NCBI GenBank assembly: GCA_910576325.1
Contig: CAJTIM010000014.1
Location: 1 to 64,000 of the forward strand
DNA: 64,000 nucleotides
Direction of reading: 5' to 3'
From: Clostridia bacterium
GTDB taxonomy: Bacteria; Bacillota; Clostridia; Lachnospirales; Lachnospiraceae
Made by a program: the position numbers and the translations under genes. Position 1 is the first letter of the stretch. Every line of letters begins with the position of its first letter. Positions 7,525 to 17,435 of the stretch are shown here, piece by piece. The notes below the pieces were generated by a model. The model saw only the letters and a list, made by a program, of their open reading frames with translations, ran no database searches and was not told where the DNA came from.

Positions 7525-9029
7525 TACTGGTCTTTTCCGCCAAGCGTTTTCATTGTCGGGAAGAGCAAAACATCCCTAATCGCCGCCGAATCCGTAAGCA
7601 GCATACACATCCGGTCAATGCCGAAGCCAATTCCTCCCGTAGGCGGCATACCAATCTCCAGAGCATTAAGGAAATCCTCGTCCGTTGTATTGGCCTCCTC
7701 ATCACCCTGAGCCAAAAGCTCTTCCTGAGCCTTAAAGCGCTCCCGCTGATCAATGGGGTCATTCAGCTCGGAATAGGCATTGGCCATCTCCCATCCATTC
7801 ATAAAGAACTCAAAACGCTCCACATAATCCGGGTTGTCCGGCTTTTTCTTCGTCAGAGGCGAAATCTCAATGGGATGATCCATCACAAAGGTAGGCTGAA
7901 TCAGATGTTCCTCCGCAAATTCCTCAAAGAACAGGCTTAAAATATCACCCTTCTTATGGCGGGTCTCAAACTCCACGCCCTTTTCCTTTGCCACGGCCTT
8001 TGCCTCCTCCGTGGTTCTGATTGCATCAAAATCAACCCCTGCATACTTCTTTACCGCATCAACCATGGTAATGCGCTCAAAGGGCTTTCCGAGATCCATC
8101 TCCACGCCGTTGTACACAATCTTTGTAGTTCCCAGAACCTCCTGAGCCACGTGGCGGTAAAGATTCTCGGTCAGATCCATCATGCCGTGGTAATCCGTAT
8201 AAGCCTGATAAAGCTCCATCAGGGTAAACTCCGGATTGTGTCGTGTATCCAGCCCCTCATTCCGGAATACGCGGCCAATCTCATAGACACGCTCCAGACC
8301 GCCTACAATCAGCCGCTTCAGATAAAGCTCCAAAGAAATACGAAGCTTAAAGTCTTCATCCAATGCATTAAAATGCGTTTCAAAGGGCCGCGCCGCCGCG
8401 CCGCCCGCATTGGCTACCAACATAGGCGTTTCCACCTCCAGGAAGCCCTGTCCGTCCAGATAACGGCGGATGCTGCTTAATATGCGGGAACGCTTTACAA
8501 AGGTATCCTTCACCTCCGTGTTCATAATCAGATCCGTGTAGCGCTGGCGATAACGCACATCCGTGTTGGTCAGGCCGTGAAACTTCTCCGGAAGAATCTG
8601 AAGGCTCTTACTGAGAAGCGTAATCTCCTCCGCATGGACCGAAATCTCCCCTGTCTTGGTGCGGAATACCAGTCCTCTGATTCCCACGATATCACCGATA
8701 TCAAACTTCTTAAAATCCTTGTAAGACTCCTCTCCTACGCTGTCTCTTGCCACATAAGACTGAATATTGCCCTTCAAATCCTGCACATTGCAGAAAGAGG
8801 CTTTCCCCATCACACGTTTGGACATCATACGTCCCGCAATGGTCACGCTCTTGCCTTCCAGGCTGTCAAATGCATCCTTGATCTCCTGGCTGTGATGGCT
8901 TACCACATATTTCGTAATCCGGAAGGGATCCATGCCCCGCTCCTGCAAATCGGCCAGCTTTTCACGCCGCACCTTGAGAAGCTGCTTTACATCCTGCTCC
9001 TGGACAGCTCCGCTCTTTTGTTCTCCCAT
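7524..9029 (-). CDS. lysS: Lysyl-tRNA synthetase, class II
   Basis: A 501-residue enzyme that charges tRNA-Lys in the cytoplasm. An N-terminal OB domain (SVTIAGRMMSKRVMGKASF) is followed by the class II catalytic core with motif 2 (FRNEGLDTRHNPEFTLMELY) and motif 3 (GIGFGIDRMCML). A longer frame starts at 9107, but the ATG at 9029 has GAGGAG 10 nt upstream and gives the usual N-terminus (MGEQKSG). The extreme C-terminus (LGGKDQ) abuts the ICE end; integration at the 3' end may have replaced or kept the last codons. It probably shares a transcript with greA upstream. Confidence 0.96.
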   Translation of the reverse strand: MGEQKSGAVQEQDVKQLLKVRREKLADLQERGMDPFRITKYVVSHHSQEIKDAFDSLEGKSVTIAGRMMSKRVMGKASFCNVQDLKGNIQSYVARDSVGEESYKDFKKFDIGDIVGIRGLVFRTKTGEISVHAEEITLLSKSLQILPEKFHGLTNTDVRYRQRYTDLIMNTEVKDTFVKRSRILSSIRRYLDGQGFLEVETPMLVANAGGAAARPFETHFNALDEDFKLRISLELYLKRLIVGGLERVYEIGRVFRNEGLDTRHNPEFTLMELYQAYTDYHGMMDLTENLYRHVAQEVLGTTKIVYNGVEMDLGKPFERITMVDAVKKYAGVDFDAIRTTEEAKAVAKEKGVEFETRHKKGDILSLFFEEFAEEHLIQPTFVMDHPIEISPLTKKKPDNPDYVERFEFFMNGWEMANAYSELNDPIDQRERFKAQEELLAQGDEEANTTDEDFLNALEIGMPPTGGIGFGIDRMCMLLTDSAAIRDVLLFPTMKTLGGKDQ

Positions 9030-9122
9030 AATCTTCCACTCCTCATTTTCTATATGTAACACTCCAGATGACTGAACTGTTACTTCTCTATCTCTTTGGA
9101 GAGCCATATCCGGACAAATCGT

Positions 9123-9605
9123 TTAATTTGACCGCTGAATCTCCAATACCTTATACTCAATCACACCTGCCTGGGTTTCAACCTGCACGGTATCCCCAAC
9201 CTTTGCGCCAATCAGCGCCTTGCCCACCGGAGACTCGTTGGAGATCTTGCCGCCGAGACTGTTCGCCTCGGAGGAGCCTACAATCTTGAATTCCTCTTCC
9301 TCGTCAAACTCCACGTCCAGAACCTTTACCTTGCAGCCCACGCTGATCTTATCCAGATCAACCTCATCCTCTACAACTACCTCGGCATTTTTAAGAATCT
9401 TCTCTATCTGCTCAATTCTGGCCTCAATGTCGCGCTGCTCATCCTTCGCCGCATCATACTCCGCGTTCTCGGACAAGTCGCCCTGTTCTCTGGCCTCCTT
9501 AATCTTCTGTGCGATTTCCTTTCTCTTAACAACTTTCAAATTCTGAAGCTCGTCCTCCAGTTTTTTCAGTCCTTCATAAGTCAGTAAGTTTTTTTTCTCG
9601 CTCAT
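9123..9605 (-). CDS. greA: Transcription elongation factor GreA
   Basis: A 160-residue GreA, the normal length. The N-terminal coiled coil holds the signature [15 protein letters not shown] and [16 protein letters not shown]. The acidic tip residues that enter the RNA polymerase secondary channel are present, and the C-terminal FKBP-like domain ends in [20 protein letters not shown]. It rescues backtracked polymerase by stimulating transcript cleavage. It lies 93 bp upstream of the lysS start, a common clostridial order. Confidence 0.97.
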   Translation of the reverse strand: MSEKKNLLTYEGLKKLEDELQNLKVVKRKEIAQKIKEAREQGDLSENAEYDAAKDEQRDIEARIEQIEKILKNAEVVVEDEVDLDKISVGCKVKVLDVEFDEEEEFKIVGSSEANSLGGKISNESPVGKALIGAKVGDTVQVETQAGVIEYKVLEIQRSN

Positions 9606-9777
9606 TTCTTTTTTACATCCTTCCTATGTTTCTTGTTGCAAATTTATTGTTACACTTCACGGCGTGAATTGCAACGATCTATATTTAGTAGATTATATCT
9701 TCTTTTGTATAATTTATGCCTCCGGATTCACCTGATTTTGTCCAAAAACAGGCAAACTTCATTCGTTAAAGTATAGC

Positions 9778-10743
9778 TTAACGGTCACTTCTTGTCAATA
9801 TTAATTCCTCCAGCTCCGCAAGACTCTCCACGCTGTTAATCTGCGCCCTTAGCCTGGCGGAATGGGGGCAGCCTGCGGTGTACCAAGAAATATGCTTTCG
9901 CATCTCCCGGATTCCCGTATAGTCTCCTTTATAATCAATCTGCATCCGCGCATGGCGCAGCATCATCTGCCGGATTTCATCCAATCCCGGGCGCAGCTCT
10001 GTCTTCCCTGTTTCCAGGTAAATCCTTATCCGGTGAAACAGCCAGGGATTTCCTCTTGCCGCCCGGCCAATCATAACTCCGTCGCAGCCTGTCTCCTTTA
10101 AAAGCCTCTCTGCCTGCTGCGGAGAATCCACATCCCCGTTTCCAATCACCGGAATCCGGACAGCCTCCTTCACCCTGCGTATCATCTCCCAGTCAGCCCT
10201 GCCGGAGTAATACTGCTCTCTGGTCCTCCCATGGACCGCCACCGCAGCCGCCCCGGATGCCTCCGCAATTTTTGCAATCTCCACCGCATTGATATGATTG
10301 TCGTCAAATCCCTTGCGTATTTTAACCGTTACCGGCTTTTTTACCGCCCTTACGGTTTCAGCGACAATCCGCTCCACCAGTTTGGGGTCCTTCATCAGCG
10401 CGGAGCCCTCCCCGTTTCCCACAATCTTGGGAACAGGGCAGCCCATATTGATGTCCAGAATATCAAAGGGGCGATCCTCTATTGCTTTTGCCGTCTCGCT
10501 GATAATCTTCGGGTCCGAACCGAAAAGCTGCAGAGAAACCGGCCGTTCTTCCGGAGCCGTCTCCATCAGCCGTTCCGTATTCCGGTTATGAAAAGCAATG
10601 GCCTTGGCACTGATCATTTCCATACAGACCAGGCCCGCTCCCTGCTCTTTGCATAACAGACGAAATGGCAGGTCGGTAACTCCTGCCATAGGCGCCAGAA
10701 TCAGCGGATTCGAAAGCTCTACGTTTCCTATTTTTAAGCTCAT
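9778..10743 (-). CDS. dusB: tRNA-dihydrouridine synthase B
   Basis: An FMN-dependent TIM-barrel enzyme that reduces uridine in tRNA. Visible motifs are LAPMAGVTDLPFR at the N-terminus, DINMGCPVPKIVGNGEGS (FMN and tRNA contacts, with the catalytic Cys) and GDVDSPQQAERLL with GVMIGRAARGNPW. The frame opens at 10779, but AGGA lies about 9 nt before the ATG at 10743 (MSLKIGN), which gives a normal family start of about 321 residues. A dusB-greA-lysS order fits other clostridia. Confidence 0.94.
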   Translation of the reverse strand: MSLKIGNVELSNPLILAPMAGVTDLPFRLLCKEQGAGLVCMEMISAKAIAFHNRNTERLMETAPEERPVSLQLFGSDPKIISETAKAIEDRPFDILDINMGCPVPKIVGNGEGSALMKDPKLVERIVAETVRAVKKPVTVKIRKGFDDNHINAVEIAKIAEASGAAAVAVHGRTREQYYSGRADWEMIRRVKEAVRIPVIGNGDVDSPQQAERLLKETGCDGVMIGRAARGNPWLFHRIRIYLETGKTELRPGLDEIRQMMLRHARMQIDYKGDYTGIREMRKHISWYTAGCPHSARLRAQINSVESLAELEELILTRSDR

Positions 10744-10796
10744 GCATCTCATTCCTGTCATGCGGCCGCATACATTCACTCCATAGCGTCCGTTTT

Positions 10797-11042
10797 TTAT
10801 TTATGTTTATTCCGGCGCCCTGTCACTCTCGGCCGGGTCTTCTTTCCAAAATAGGCCGCCGCTCCAAAGCAGCCGCCTATAGCCGCAAAAAAGGTGCCGT
10901 AAATCAAAGGATAAAGCTCCTCTCCAAGCACCTGGTTCCCCTGAGGGCAGCGGCTGGCATACCAGTGCCAGTCCGCCAGCAGTACCAGAAGCAGCGCCCC
11001 CAAATATAAGCATACCTGAAAAATCCGTTCCTGTCTATTCAT
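10797..11042 (-). CDS. Small two-helix membrane protein downstream of lgt
   Basis: An 81-residue protein with two predicted membrane helices (residues about 9-25 and 48-67) and a very basic C-terminus. The start at 11042 overlaps the lgt stop by 8 bp (ATGAATAG), so it is translationally coupled to lgt. It could associate with Lgt or lipoprotein processing; this is only guilt by position. No family recognised. Confidence 0.65.
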   Translation of the reverse strand: MNRQERIFQVCLYLGALLLVLLADWHWYASRCPQGNQVLGEELYPLIYGTFFAAIGGCFGAAAYFGKKTRPRVTGRRNKHK

Positions 11043-12480
11043 CCGACCGCTCCTCCAGAATATGAACAAGCATCCAAAAGCGCTCCGTCCCCTTTTCCTT
11101 GTCTTCCTCCGTCACACCGTAGTATTGGTAAATGTCCTTCACGATCTCGTCCGTTTTCTTTTTTTCATCCTCACCGCCACACCAGGACACCTGAAAAACT
11201 CCGAAGCTCTTTTCTATCTGCACATCCAAATAACTGTTCTGCGCCGCTTCCTCCTCAGAACCGAAGCGCTCATCTCCGCCCGGACAAATACGGTAGATCC
11301 GAAAGTCCATGGGGAATTCTTCCGCCTCAACCCTCTCGGCCTCCTCAAACCGTTTTTGTATCTGCTCCACAAATGCCATCTGTTCCTTCTTGGATGATTT
11401 TCGATCTATCGCCTTCGGTTCCGGTGTGGCCAGTAACTCCGGCTTATGGGTAAGCACCAGGGTTGAACGCATGGCCTGTTCCATATGGACATATTCCGGG
11501 GTTTCCTTCCCAAGCCGCTTTGCCTGCCATTTTTCCGCCAGATACCGTTCCACTTCCTCCAGGGTATGAGGCTTTGCCGAAAGCTCCTCTCTCCACTTCT
11601 CCAGTTTTTTTTCTTTGCGGCGCCTGCTCTCGTCATTTCCCGCAGCTCTGTCCTTTCCTGCCAGAAAAATGCTTGTGGGACCGGAAGCTCCTCCAATGAT
11701 GCTGATAGCTGATGCCCGGTTTCCCTCCTGTCCCCGTTTTCCCAGATAAAAGAACAGCAGGCAGCCGAAGGCAAACATAAAGATTGCGATAAACTGGGAG
11801 GTTGACAGGGAGCCCACATTTCCGCGCTCCGCATCTCCCCGGAGGAATTCCAGGAAAAAGCGGCCGGCGCTGTAAAGTGCAAAGAATAAGCCCGCCACCT
11901 GGCCCTCGCCCTTCTTGTATTTTTTTGCAAATACGAGCAGAATGGCAAAATGGACAAAGTTCAATGCGCTCGATATAATCTGTGTTGGCATCAGCGCAAT
12001 CCCGTTGGGCGCATACTCGGATGTATGAAACACAATTCCAAGAGGACTGTCCGTCTCTCTTCCATAACAGCAGCCGGCCAGAAGACAGCCAATCCGGCCA
12101 AAGCCCTGGGCCAGAGCAACGGAAGGAACAGCCAGATCAAAATAGCTTAAGCAGTTCAGCTTTTTATAATGGCAGAACAGTACCACGCCCAGTACGCCGC
12201 CTATAAGCGCTCCGTAAATGACAAAGCCGTCGGCAATTTCAAGAAGAAGGGAGGGATCCGCAAGAATCTCACGAAGGGTCGTAATATAGTAAAGAACCTT
12301 TCCTCCGATCAGGCCGGCCACTACCGCCCAGCAGGTCAGCCCGAAAACCGCTTCCGCGTCAAGGCCGATCCTCTCAGCTCTGTACTCTGCCAGAAAATAG
12401 GCCAAAAATATACCAATTGCAATCATCAGGCCATAGCCGTAGATGGTTATGGGACCGATGGTAATAATCTCATTATGCAT
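11035..12480 (-). CDS. lgt: Prolipoprotein diacylglyceryl transferase with a long C-terminal extension
   Basis: The first 255 residues are a full Lgt, a multi-span membrane enzyme that moves diacylglycerol from phosphatidylglycerol to the lipobox cysteine. The signature GRIGCLLAGCCYGRETDSPLG and the GRFFLEFLRGD region are present. Residues about 262-282 read AISIIGGASGPTSIFLAGK, which resembles the conserved IIGGADGPT loop of sodium-pumping decarboxylase beta subunits (OadB/GcdB). About 200 charged, helical cytoplasmic residues follow, ending in an acidic domain (VQIEKSFGVFQVSWCGG). Total 481 residues against a usual 260-300. The ATG at 12480 overlaps the upstream gene by 8 bp. The added domain has no function I can name. 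Confidence 0.9.
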   Translation of the reverse strand: MHNEIITIGPITIYGYGLMIAIGIFLAYFLAEYRAERIGLDAEAVFGLTCWAVVAGLIGGKVLYYITTLREILADPSLLLEIADGFVIYGALIGGVLGVVLFCHYKKLNCLSYFDLAVPSVALAQGFGRIGCLLAGCCYGRETDSPLGIVFHTSEYAPNGIALMPTQIISSALNFVHFAILLVFAKKYKKGEGQVAGLFFALYSAGRFFLEFLRGDAERGNVGSLSTSQFIAIFMFAFGCLLFFYLGKRGQEGNRASAISIIGGASGPTSIFLAGKDRAAGNDESRRRKEKKLEKWREELSAKPHTLEEVERYLAEKWQAKRLGKETPEYVHMEQAMRSTLVLTHKPELLATPEPKAIDRKSSKKEQMAFVEQIQKRFEEAERVEAEEFPMDFRIYRICPGGDERFGSEEEAAQNSYLDVQIEKSFGVFQVSWCGGEDEKKKTDEIVKDIYQYYGVTEEDKEKGTERFWMLVHILEERSDE

Positions 12481-12811
12481 GTTCCATCTCCTCATTCAGA
12501 AAAAACACCCTGTAGAAAAGCTCCAGGGACGCAAGAAGCTCCTGTTTTTCCTTCCGTATTGCTTTAATCTTCAATCCGCTCCCTATCTCGTCAAAAAAGA
12601 AATCATTTTCCTGACTGCTCACCTGAAAGCACAAAGTTCCGTCCTCCTCAAATTCCAGAGTCAGAATCCCTCCCACTTCCGACACAAAGAGCACGCAGAG
12701 AATCTTAAGCTCCTTTCGGATATCCTCCGGAAGCGCCGCAAAATCTTCATTAAAATAATATTTTTCCTCATAGGAGCTCGCTCCGCAGAGCACTATTTTT
12801 TCCTGGTACAT
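12473..12811 (-). CDS. DUF6145-like conserved protein
   Basis: A 112-residue acidic soluble protein (MYQEKIVLCGASSYEEKYYF ... DEIGSGLKIKAI). It resembles the Lachnospiraceae family I know as DUF6145; the name is from memory. Its stop overlaps the lgt start by 8 bp, and it lies 10 bp after birA. The function is unknown. The constant linkage to birA and lgt suggests a small regulatory or chaperone-like role, which is inference. Confidence 0.7.
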   Translation of the reverse strand: MYQEKIVLCGASSYEEKYYFNEDFAALPEDIRKELKILCVLFVSEVGGILTLEFEEDGTLCFQVSSQENDFFFDEIGSGLKIKAIRKEKQELLASLELFYRVFFLNEEMEHA

Positions 12812-12820
12812 CTGTCTCTC

Positions 12821-13822
12821 CTACACATATCCGTAAATTCCGCGCACAGACACCTCACCCGCATACACGGCCGTTACCTGCCCGTCCTCCCTCTTTACCA
12901 GGAGCTCTCCGCTTTCCCGAATCCCGAGAGCTGTTCCCGTATAGGTATGCCCCGGCTCCAGAACCTGTACCTGCCTGCCTTTGTTCACCAACAGACTCTC
13001 GTATTCTTCCTTGAGGACGCTTAAATCCTCCGTCTCAAGAAATGTGTCATAGCACGCCTCAAAGTATTTCATGCACAAGGCTGTCAGCTCCGCTCTGGAA
13101 AATGTTCTGCCTGCGGCAATATACATGGAATTGGCCGTGGCCGCAATTTCCTCCGGAAAAGCCTTCGTATTTACGTTGATGCCGACTCCGGTGACTATGT
13201 GATTAATGTAGTCCACCTCGGTGCTCAGCTCCGTAAGAATTCCGGCCACCTTCCGCCCTTCTATTACCAGGTCATTGGGCCATTTCACCAATACCTTTGG
13301 AGCCTTGTCTCCCAGACTGCGCTCCATTACCTCATTGCAGGCTTTGGCCGCCGCAAGTCCCATAACGAGCGTCAGCATGGAGGTATGAACGGGATTGATG
13401 GGCGGCCTCAGCAGCAGGCTCATATAGACAGCCTCGCCCGGAGGAGAGCTCCAGGCTCTTCCTCTGCGTCCCTTGCCCCCTGTCTGGGCTTCCGCACAGA
13501 CCAGTGTTCCATGGGGCTTCCCCTCATCCGCCAGCCGTTTTGCCCGGGTATTGGTGGAATCCGCCTCCTCATAGCAGACACAGCACCGCCCCATCACCTT
13601 TGTTTCCAGGCGGCTTCCAATCTCGGCCTCCGTCATAATATCCGGTATGGAAGAAATATGGTATCCCCGGTTCTTCACCCCTTCAATCCCGTATCCCTCT
13701 TCCTTTAACTGACCAATCACCTTCCAGACGGCAGTTCTGGATACGCCCAGACGTTCGCAAAGCTCCTGGCCGGACACATAGCCCTCCGTCTCTCTCAGTA
13801 TCCGCAATATCTTTTCTTTCAT
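12821..13822 (-). CDS. birA: Biotin-protein ligase and biotin operon repressor
   Basis: A 333-residue bifunctional BirA. Residues 1-60 are a winged helix-turn-helix (GQELCERLGVSRTAVWKVI). The ligase core shows STNTRAKRLA, the biotinyl-AMP loop GGKGRRGRAWSSPPG and KWPNDLVIEGRKVAGIL, then a C-terminal SH3-like domain. It biotinylates carboxylases and represses biotin genes when loaded. The N-terminal DNA-binding domain marks it as the regulatory type. It lies in a tight minus-strand run with the genes on both sides. Confidence 0.95.
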   Translation of the reverse strand: MKEKILRILRETEGYVSGQELCERLGVSRTAVWKVIGQLKEEGYGIEGVKNRGYHISSIPDIMTEAEIGSRLETKVMGRCCVCYEEADSTNTRAKRLADEGKPHGTLVCAEAQTGGKGRRGRAWSSPPGEAVYMSLLLRPPINPVHTSMLTLVMGLAAAKACNEVMERSLGDKAPKVLVKWPNDLVIEGRKVAGILTELSTEVDYINHIVTGVGINVNTKAFPEEIAATANSMYIAAGRTFSRAELTALCMKYFEACYDTFLETEDLSVLKEEYESLLVNKGRQVQVLEPGHTYTGTALGIRESGELLVKREDGQVTAVYAGEVSVRGIYGYV

Positions 13823-13826
13823 TCCC

Positions 13827-14105
13827 TCACCATATCTGAATTATGCTTACAATCAGCGCCACTGTCAATATACCTGCAAAGACCGAACAGATATATCCGG
13901 CCACTTTTTTGTTCCTGGCAAGCTCCATAATTCCTGACAGGCTACACATGACAACTCCCAGAAAAAAAGTGGCCGGCGTCAGGAGGCCGCCTTTTCCGCC
14001 CGGAATAATCAGAATTGCCAGAATCAGAATCACACAGGCCAGAATCATATTTACGATCTTCCAGTAGTAATAAGAATCGCCGCCGGGCGGTTTATTCTGC
14101 TTCAT
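13827..14105 (-). CDS. Small three-helix membrane protein
   Basis: A 92-residue hydrophobic protein with three predicted helices (residues about 15-33, 40-58 and 70-90) and a short polar N-terminus. It overlaps the argF end by 14 bp and precedes birA by 4 bp. I do not recognise the family with confidence; such proteins are common in Lachnospiraceae operons and usually unnamed. Confidence 0.6.
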   Translation of the reverse strand: MKQNKPPGGDSYYYWKIVNMILACVILILAILIIPGGKGGLLTPATFFLGVVMCSLSGIMELARNKKVAGYICSVFAGILTVALIVSIIQIW

Positions 14106-15102
14106 CGATCTCTGCTCCTAAAGTCGCCGCCATTACGGCCTTTATGGTGTGCATCCGGTTCTCCGCCTCATCAAACACCACGGACTGAGAGGACTCAAAC
14201 ACCTCGTCCGTGCACTCCATCTCCGTAATACCGAATTTTTCACTAATCTCTTTTCCGATTTTTGTGTTTAAGTCATGGAAAGCAGGCAGACAATGGGTAA
14301 AAATCGCCTGGGGACCCGCATTCTCCATCACATGTCTGTTTACCTGATAGGGCGTCAGATCGCGGATGCGCGTCTCCCACACCTCATCCGGCTCTCCCAT
14401 GGAAACCCATACGTCCGTGTAAATCACATCCGCTCCTTTTGTGCCCGCTTCCACATCCTCCGTGAGTGTGATGGAAGCGCCCGTACCTTCCGCCACGGCC
14501 CTGCACCAGTCTGTCAATTCCTTTTCCGGAAAATACGCCTTCGGCGCACAGGCCGTAAAATGCATTCCCATTTTGGCGCAGGCAATCATTAGGGAATTAC
14601 CCATATTGTAGCGGGCATCTCCCATGTATACAAGCTTCACGCCCTTTAAACGGCCCAGGTGCTCCTTTACGGTCAGAAGTGTTGCAAGCATCTGGGTGGG
14701 ATGATATTCATTGGTGAGGCCGTTCCAGACGGGAACCTCCGCATATTTTGCCAGTTCCTCCACGATCTCCTGGCCAAAGCCGCGGTATTCAATGCCGTCA
14801 TACATTCTCCCCAGTACACGGGCCGTATCGGCAATGCTCTCCTTCTTGCCAATCTGGGAGCCGGACGGATCCAGGTATGCGGTCCCCATCCCCAGATCAT
14901 GCGCCGCCACCTCAAAGGAGCAGCGGGTGCGCGTACTTGTTTTCTCAAAAATCAGGGCAACGTTCTTTCCCCGAAGAGGTTTTTCGGTGATCCCCTGCTT
15001 TTTTCTTGCCTTCAGCTTCCCGGCCAGTTCCACCAGATAAGATATCTCCTCCGGTGTAAAATCCCTCAGTGTTAAAAAATCCCGTCCCTTCAAATCCATC
15101 AC
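14092..15102 (-). CDS. argF: Ornithine carbamoyltransferase
   Basis: A 336-residue transferase that makes citrulline from ornithine and carbamoyl phosphate. It shows the carbamoyl-phosphate loop [11 protein letters not shown], the [11 protein letters not shown] box, the ornithine-side SMGEP segment and [14 protein letters not shown]. The length and motifs fit both anabolic ArgF and catabolic ArcB. No other arginine gene is adjacent, so direction cannot be decided from context. A second ATG follows the first, so the start may be 15099. Confidence 0.94.
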   Translation of the reverse strand: MMDLKGRDFLTLRDFTPEEISYLVELAGKLKARKKQGITEKPLRGKNVALIFEKTSTRTRCSFEVAAHDLGMGTAYLDPSGSQIGKKESIADTARVLGRMYDGIEYRGFGQEIVEELAKYAEVPVWNGLTNEYHPTQMLATLLTVKEHLGRLKGVKLVYMGDARYNMGNSLMIACAKMGMHFTACAPKAYFPEKELTDWCRAVAEGTGASITLTEDVEAGTKGADVIYTDVWVSMGEPDEVWETRIRDLTPYQVNRHVMENAGPQAIFTHCLPAFHDLNTKIGKEISEKFGITEMECTDEVFESSQSVVFDEAENRMHTIKAVMAATLGAEIDEAE

Positions 15103-15136
15103 ATACGTCCTCCTATTCCAGTTCCATAATATCCTC

Positions 15137-16309
15137 TCAATTTAAAATAATCCGCACAAATCCCGGAAGCCCCTCCGGCGTTCCGTTGTCGGCCGCCTTT
15201 TTCCGCACGGCCGCCGCCAGTTCCTCCACGGTATAGATCCGAAACTTCCCGATTCGCATCAGCCGCGCGGAAGCCTCCAGTATGGCCAGATAAAGCGTCT
15301 TGTAATTCCATCCGCCGCCAAGCTTCAATTCCGCGGCAATCTGCGGAAGAACCATCTCCATATAACTCCGAAGCACACCTCTCGATTCCCGTTCCGGCCT
15401 GCAGTTCTCAAAAAGAAGCTCGAAAACTTCCGGCCGCAGCTCTATCAATTGCTTTAAATAATAACACTCTTCCTTATTTTGTTCAATATAATATATTTTT
15501 CCTTCCAGTCCGTAGAGCATCCGCATGGCATCATAGTATCCAAGGCGCATATTCCGCCGGCTCTTTGCTCCGTCAAACTGCAGCATGCTGCCCAGACTGG
15601 TCCGGGGCGCTATCTCGAGAATAGTCGCCTGCTCCGGAATGGTAATCTTTTTCTCGCGGCCTACGCCGAAGATTCTTATCAGAATCAGATTCTCATAACC
15701 CCGCTCCAACAGTGCGTTTACCGGAAGCACATTCGTCACACCGCCGTCCACATAGGTTTTTCCGTGCAGCTTCTCATTTTTAAAAACAGGAAGGTAGGAG
15801 CTTGCCAGGAGCATATCCTGCATCTGGCCCTCCGGTACGGTCTTCATGTCCACATCCAGTTCCTTCCGGTCTGTTACGGAATAAGTGCAGGAATAGAATT
15901 CCACCGGGCTGTTCCGAATCCGATCCTCATCCACATTTTCCTCCAGTAAGCGTCTGAGCGGTGCAATATCGGCCCCGCCCTCCCCCAGTACCTTAAAAAT
16001 ATCCCTGAGAGTGGTACGCCAGTCCTCGGATTTCATTCCTTCCTTATCGAAAAGCTTCCTCATCAGCTCGTCGTTCACATCCATAACCTTGGAGTAGGCT
16101 ATGGTCTTCCAGAGCCGTTCCGCCTGCTCCAGATCGCCCATGCAGATCAGGGCGCCGTTTAATGCTCCCACAGAAGTTCCCGCCACCCCACGTATCCGGA
16201 CACCCACCTCGCGGAGCGCCTTCCAGGCTCCGATTTGATAAGCTCCCTTGGCGCCGCCGCCCTCCAGTACCAGACCATATTCCTTTAATAAATCAATTAC
16301 CGGTTCCAT
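15137..16309 (-). CDS. Patatin-like phospholipase
   Basis: A 390-residue cytoplasmic patatin-family lipid acyl hydrolase. The oxyanion loop [11 protein letters not shown] is at about 18-28, the nucleophile elbow GTSVGALNG at about 44-52 and the catalytic Asp in [10 protein letters not shown] at about 186-195. No signal peptide is present. The C-terminal half (from about 260) is helical and outside the catalytic core. The substrate is unknown; bacterial relatives act on membrane phospholipids. It is followed by argF in the same direction with a 34-bp gap. Confidence 0.88.
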   Translation of the reverse strand: MEPVIDLLKEYGLVLEGGGAKGAYQIGAWKALREVGVRIRGVAGTSVGALNGALICMGDLEQAERLWKTIAYSKVMDVNDELMRKLFDKEGMKSEDWRTTLRDIFKVLGEGGADIAPLRRLLEENVDEDRIRNSPVEFYSCTYSVTDRKELDVDMKTVPEGQMQDMLLASSYLPVFKNEKLHGKTYVDGGVTNVLPVNALLERGYENLILIRIFGVGREKKITIPEQATILEIAPRTSLGSMLQFDGAKSRRNMRLGYYDAMRMLYGLEGKIYYIEQNKEECYYLKQLIELRPEVFELLFENCRPERESRGVLRSYMEMVLPQIAAELKLGGGWNYKTLYLAILEASARLMRIGKFRIYTVEELAAAVRKKAADNGTPEGLPGFVRIILN

Positions 16310-16361
16310 GAACTGCCTCCCGCAAAAGAATTCCGCTCACTTTTGTCTCCCCTTCACAGCA

Positions 16362-16392
16362 AAAACAAATAGGGGACACTTATGTGCCCCCG
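16362..16392 (-). terminator. Terminator after the stomatin-like gene
   Basis: On the minus strand GGGGGCAC-ATAA-GTGTCCCC forms a strong stem followed by TATTTGTTTTTG. It lies 14 bp beyond the stop at 16406 and closes the nfeD-SPFH transcript. Confidence 0.8.
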
Positions 16393-16405
16393 CATGCTCC
16401 TTGTC

Positions 16406-17335
16406 TTAGCTGTCCTTTGCCACTTCCGTAATGGCCTTTATGGTGCCCGCCAATCCCTGTATATCTGAGGGAATGATGATTTTTGTCGCCTGGCCGTCCG
16501 CCGCCTTGGCAAATGCCTCCAGGCTCTTAAGCTGCAGTACCGCGCTGTCCGCCTCTACCTCTTTGAGCATCCGCAGACCGTCTGCGTTGGCCTGCTGTAC
16601 CTTCAGGATTGCCTGCGCCTGACCTTCGGCCTCGCGGATGGTGGCTTCCTTCTTTGCCTCGGCGCGAAGGATAGCGGCCTGCTTCTCAGCCTCGGCATCG
16701 AGAATTGCAGATTCCTTCTGTCCTTCCGCTACAAGAATGGTGGATTTCTTCTCGCCTTCCGCACGGAGGATGGCCTCACGGCGCTCACGCTCCGCCTTCA
16801 TCTGCTTCTCCATGGCATCCTGGATGGCAGCCGGAGGAATGATATTCTTAAGCTCTACGCGGTTTACCTTGATTCCCCAGGGGTCCGTGGCGATATCCAG
16901 AGAGGCGCGCATCTTCGTGTTGATTACCTCACGGGAGGTCAGTGTCTGGTCTAACTCCAGTTCGCCGATGATATTACGAAGGGTGGTAGCCGTCAAATTC
17001 TCAATAGCCATGATCGGATTCTCCACGCCGTATGCAAACAGCTTCGGATCCGTAATCTGGAAAAATACTACCGTGTCAATCCGCATGGTAACATTATCCT
17101 TGGTAATTACCGGCTGCGGCGCGAAGTCAACAACCTGCTCCTTTAAGGTTACACGCTTTGCCACGCGGTCGATAAACGGCGCTTTGAAGTGAATACCTAC
17201 GCCCCAGGTTCCCATGTATGCACCTAAACGCTCAATAATCAGCGCCTGTGCCTGCGGTACAATCTTGATACATGATGCAAGTATCAGCAAAATAAAAATT
17301 ACCAGTATAATAACGAGTGCAATTCCAAGTCCCAT
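16406..17335 (-). CDS. Stomatin-like SPFH/band 7 protein (QmcA type)
   Basis: A 309-residue membrane scaffold protein. One N-terminal membrane helix (residues 3-24) is followed by the SPFH domain (residues about 25-180, with GAYMGTWGVGIHFKAPFIDRV and NIIPPAAIQDAMEKQ). A long Ala/Glu/Lys coiled coil with repeated AEGEKKSTIL / AEGQKESAIL / AEAEKQAAIL units runs from about 185 to 265. Such proteins form ring-like membrane microdomains and often work with the NfeD protein encoded just upstream, as here. Confidence 0.93.
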   Translation of the reverse strand: MGLGIALVIILVIFILLILASCIKIVPQAQALIIERLGAYMGTWGVGIHFKAPFIDRVAKRVTLKEQVVDFAPQPVITKDNVTMRIDTVVFFQITDPKLFAYGVENPIMAIENLTATTLRNIIGELELDQTLTSREVINTKMRASLDIATDPWGIKVNRVELKNIIPPAAIQDAMEKQMKAERERREAILRAEGEKKSTILVAEGQKESAILDAEAEKQAAILRAEAKKEATIREAEGQAQAILKVQQANADGLRMLKEVEADSAVLQLKSLEAFAKAADGQATKIIIPSDIQGLAGTIKAITEVAKDS

Positions 17336-17435
17336 TACGCTTCCTCCTATTCAAGTTCCGTAATATCCTTCCCGGTACGATGCCATGAAAGATATTACTG
17401 TTTCCGGTTCCCTGCCATTCTTTCCGAAACCATCG

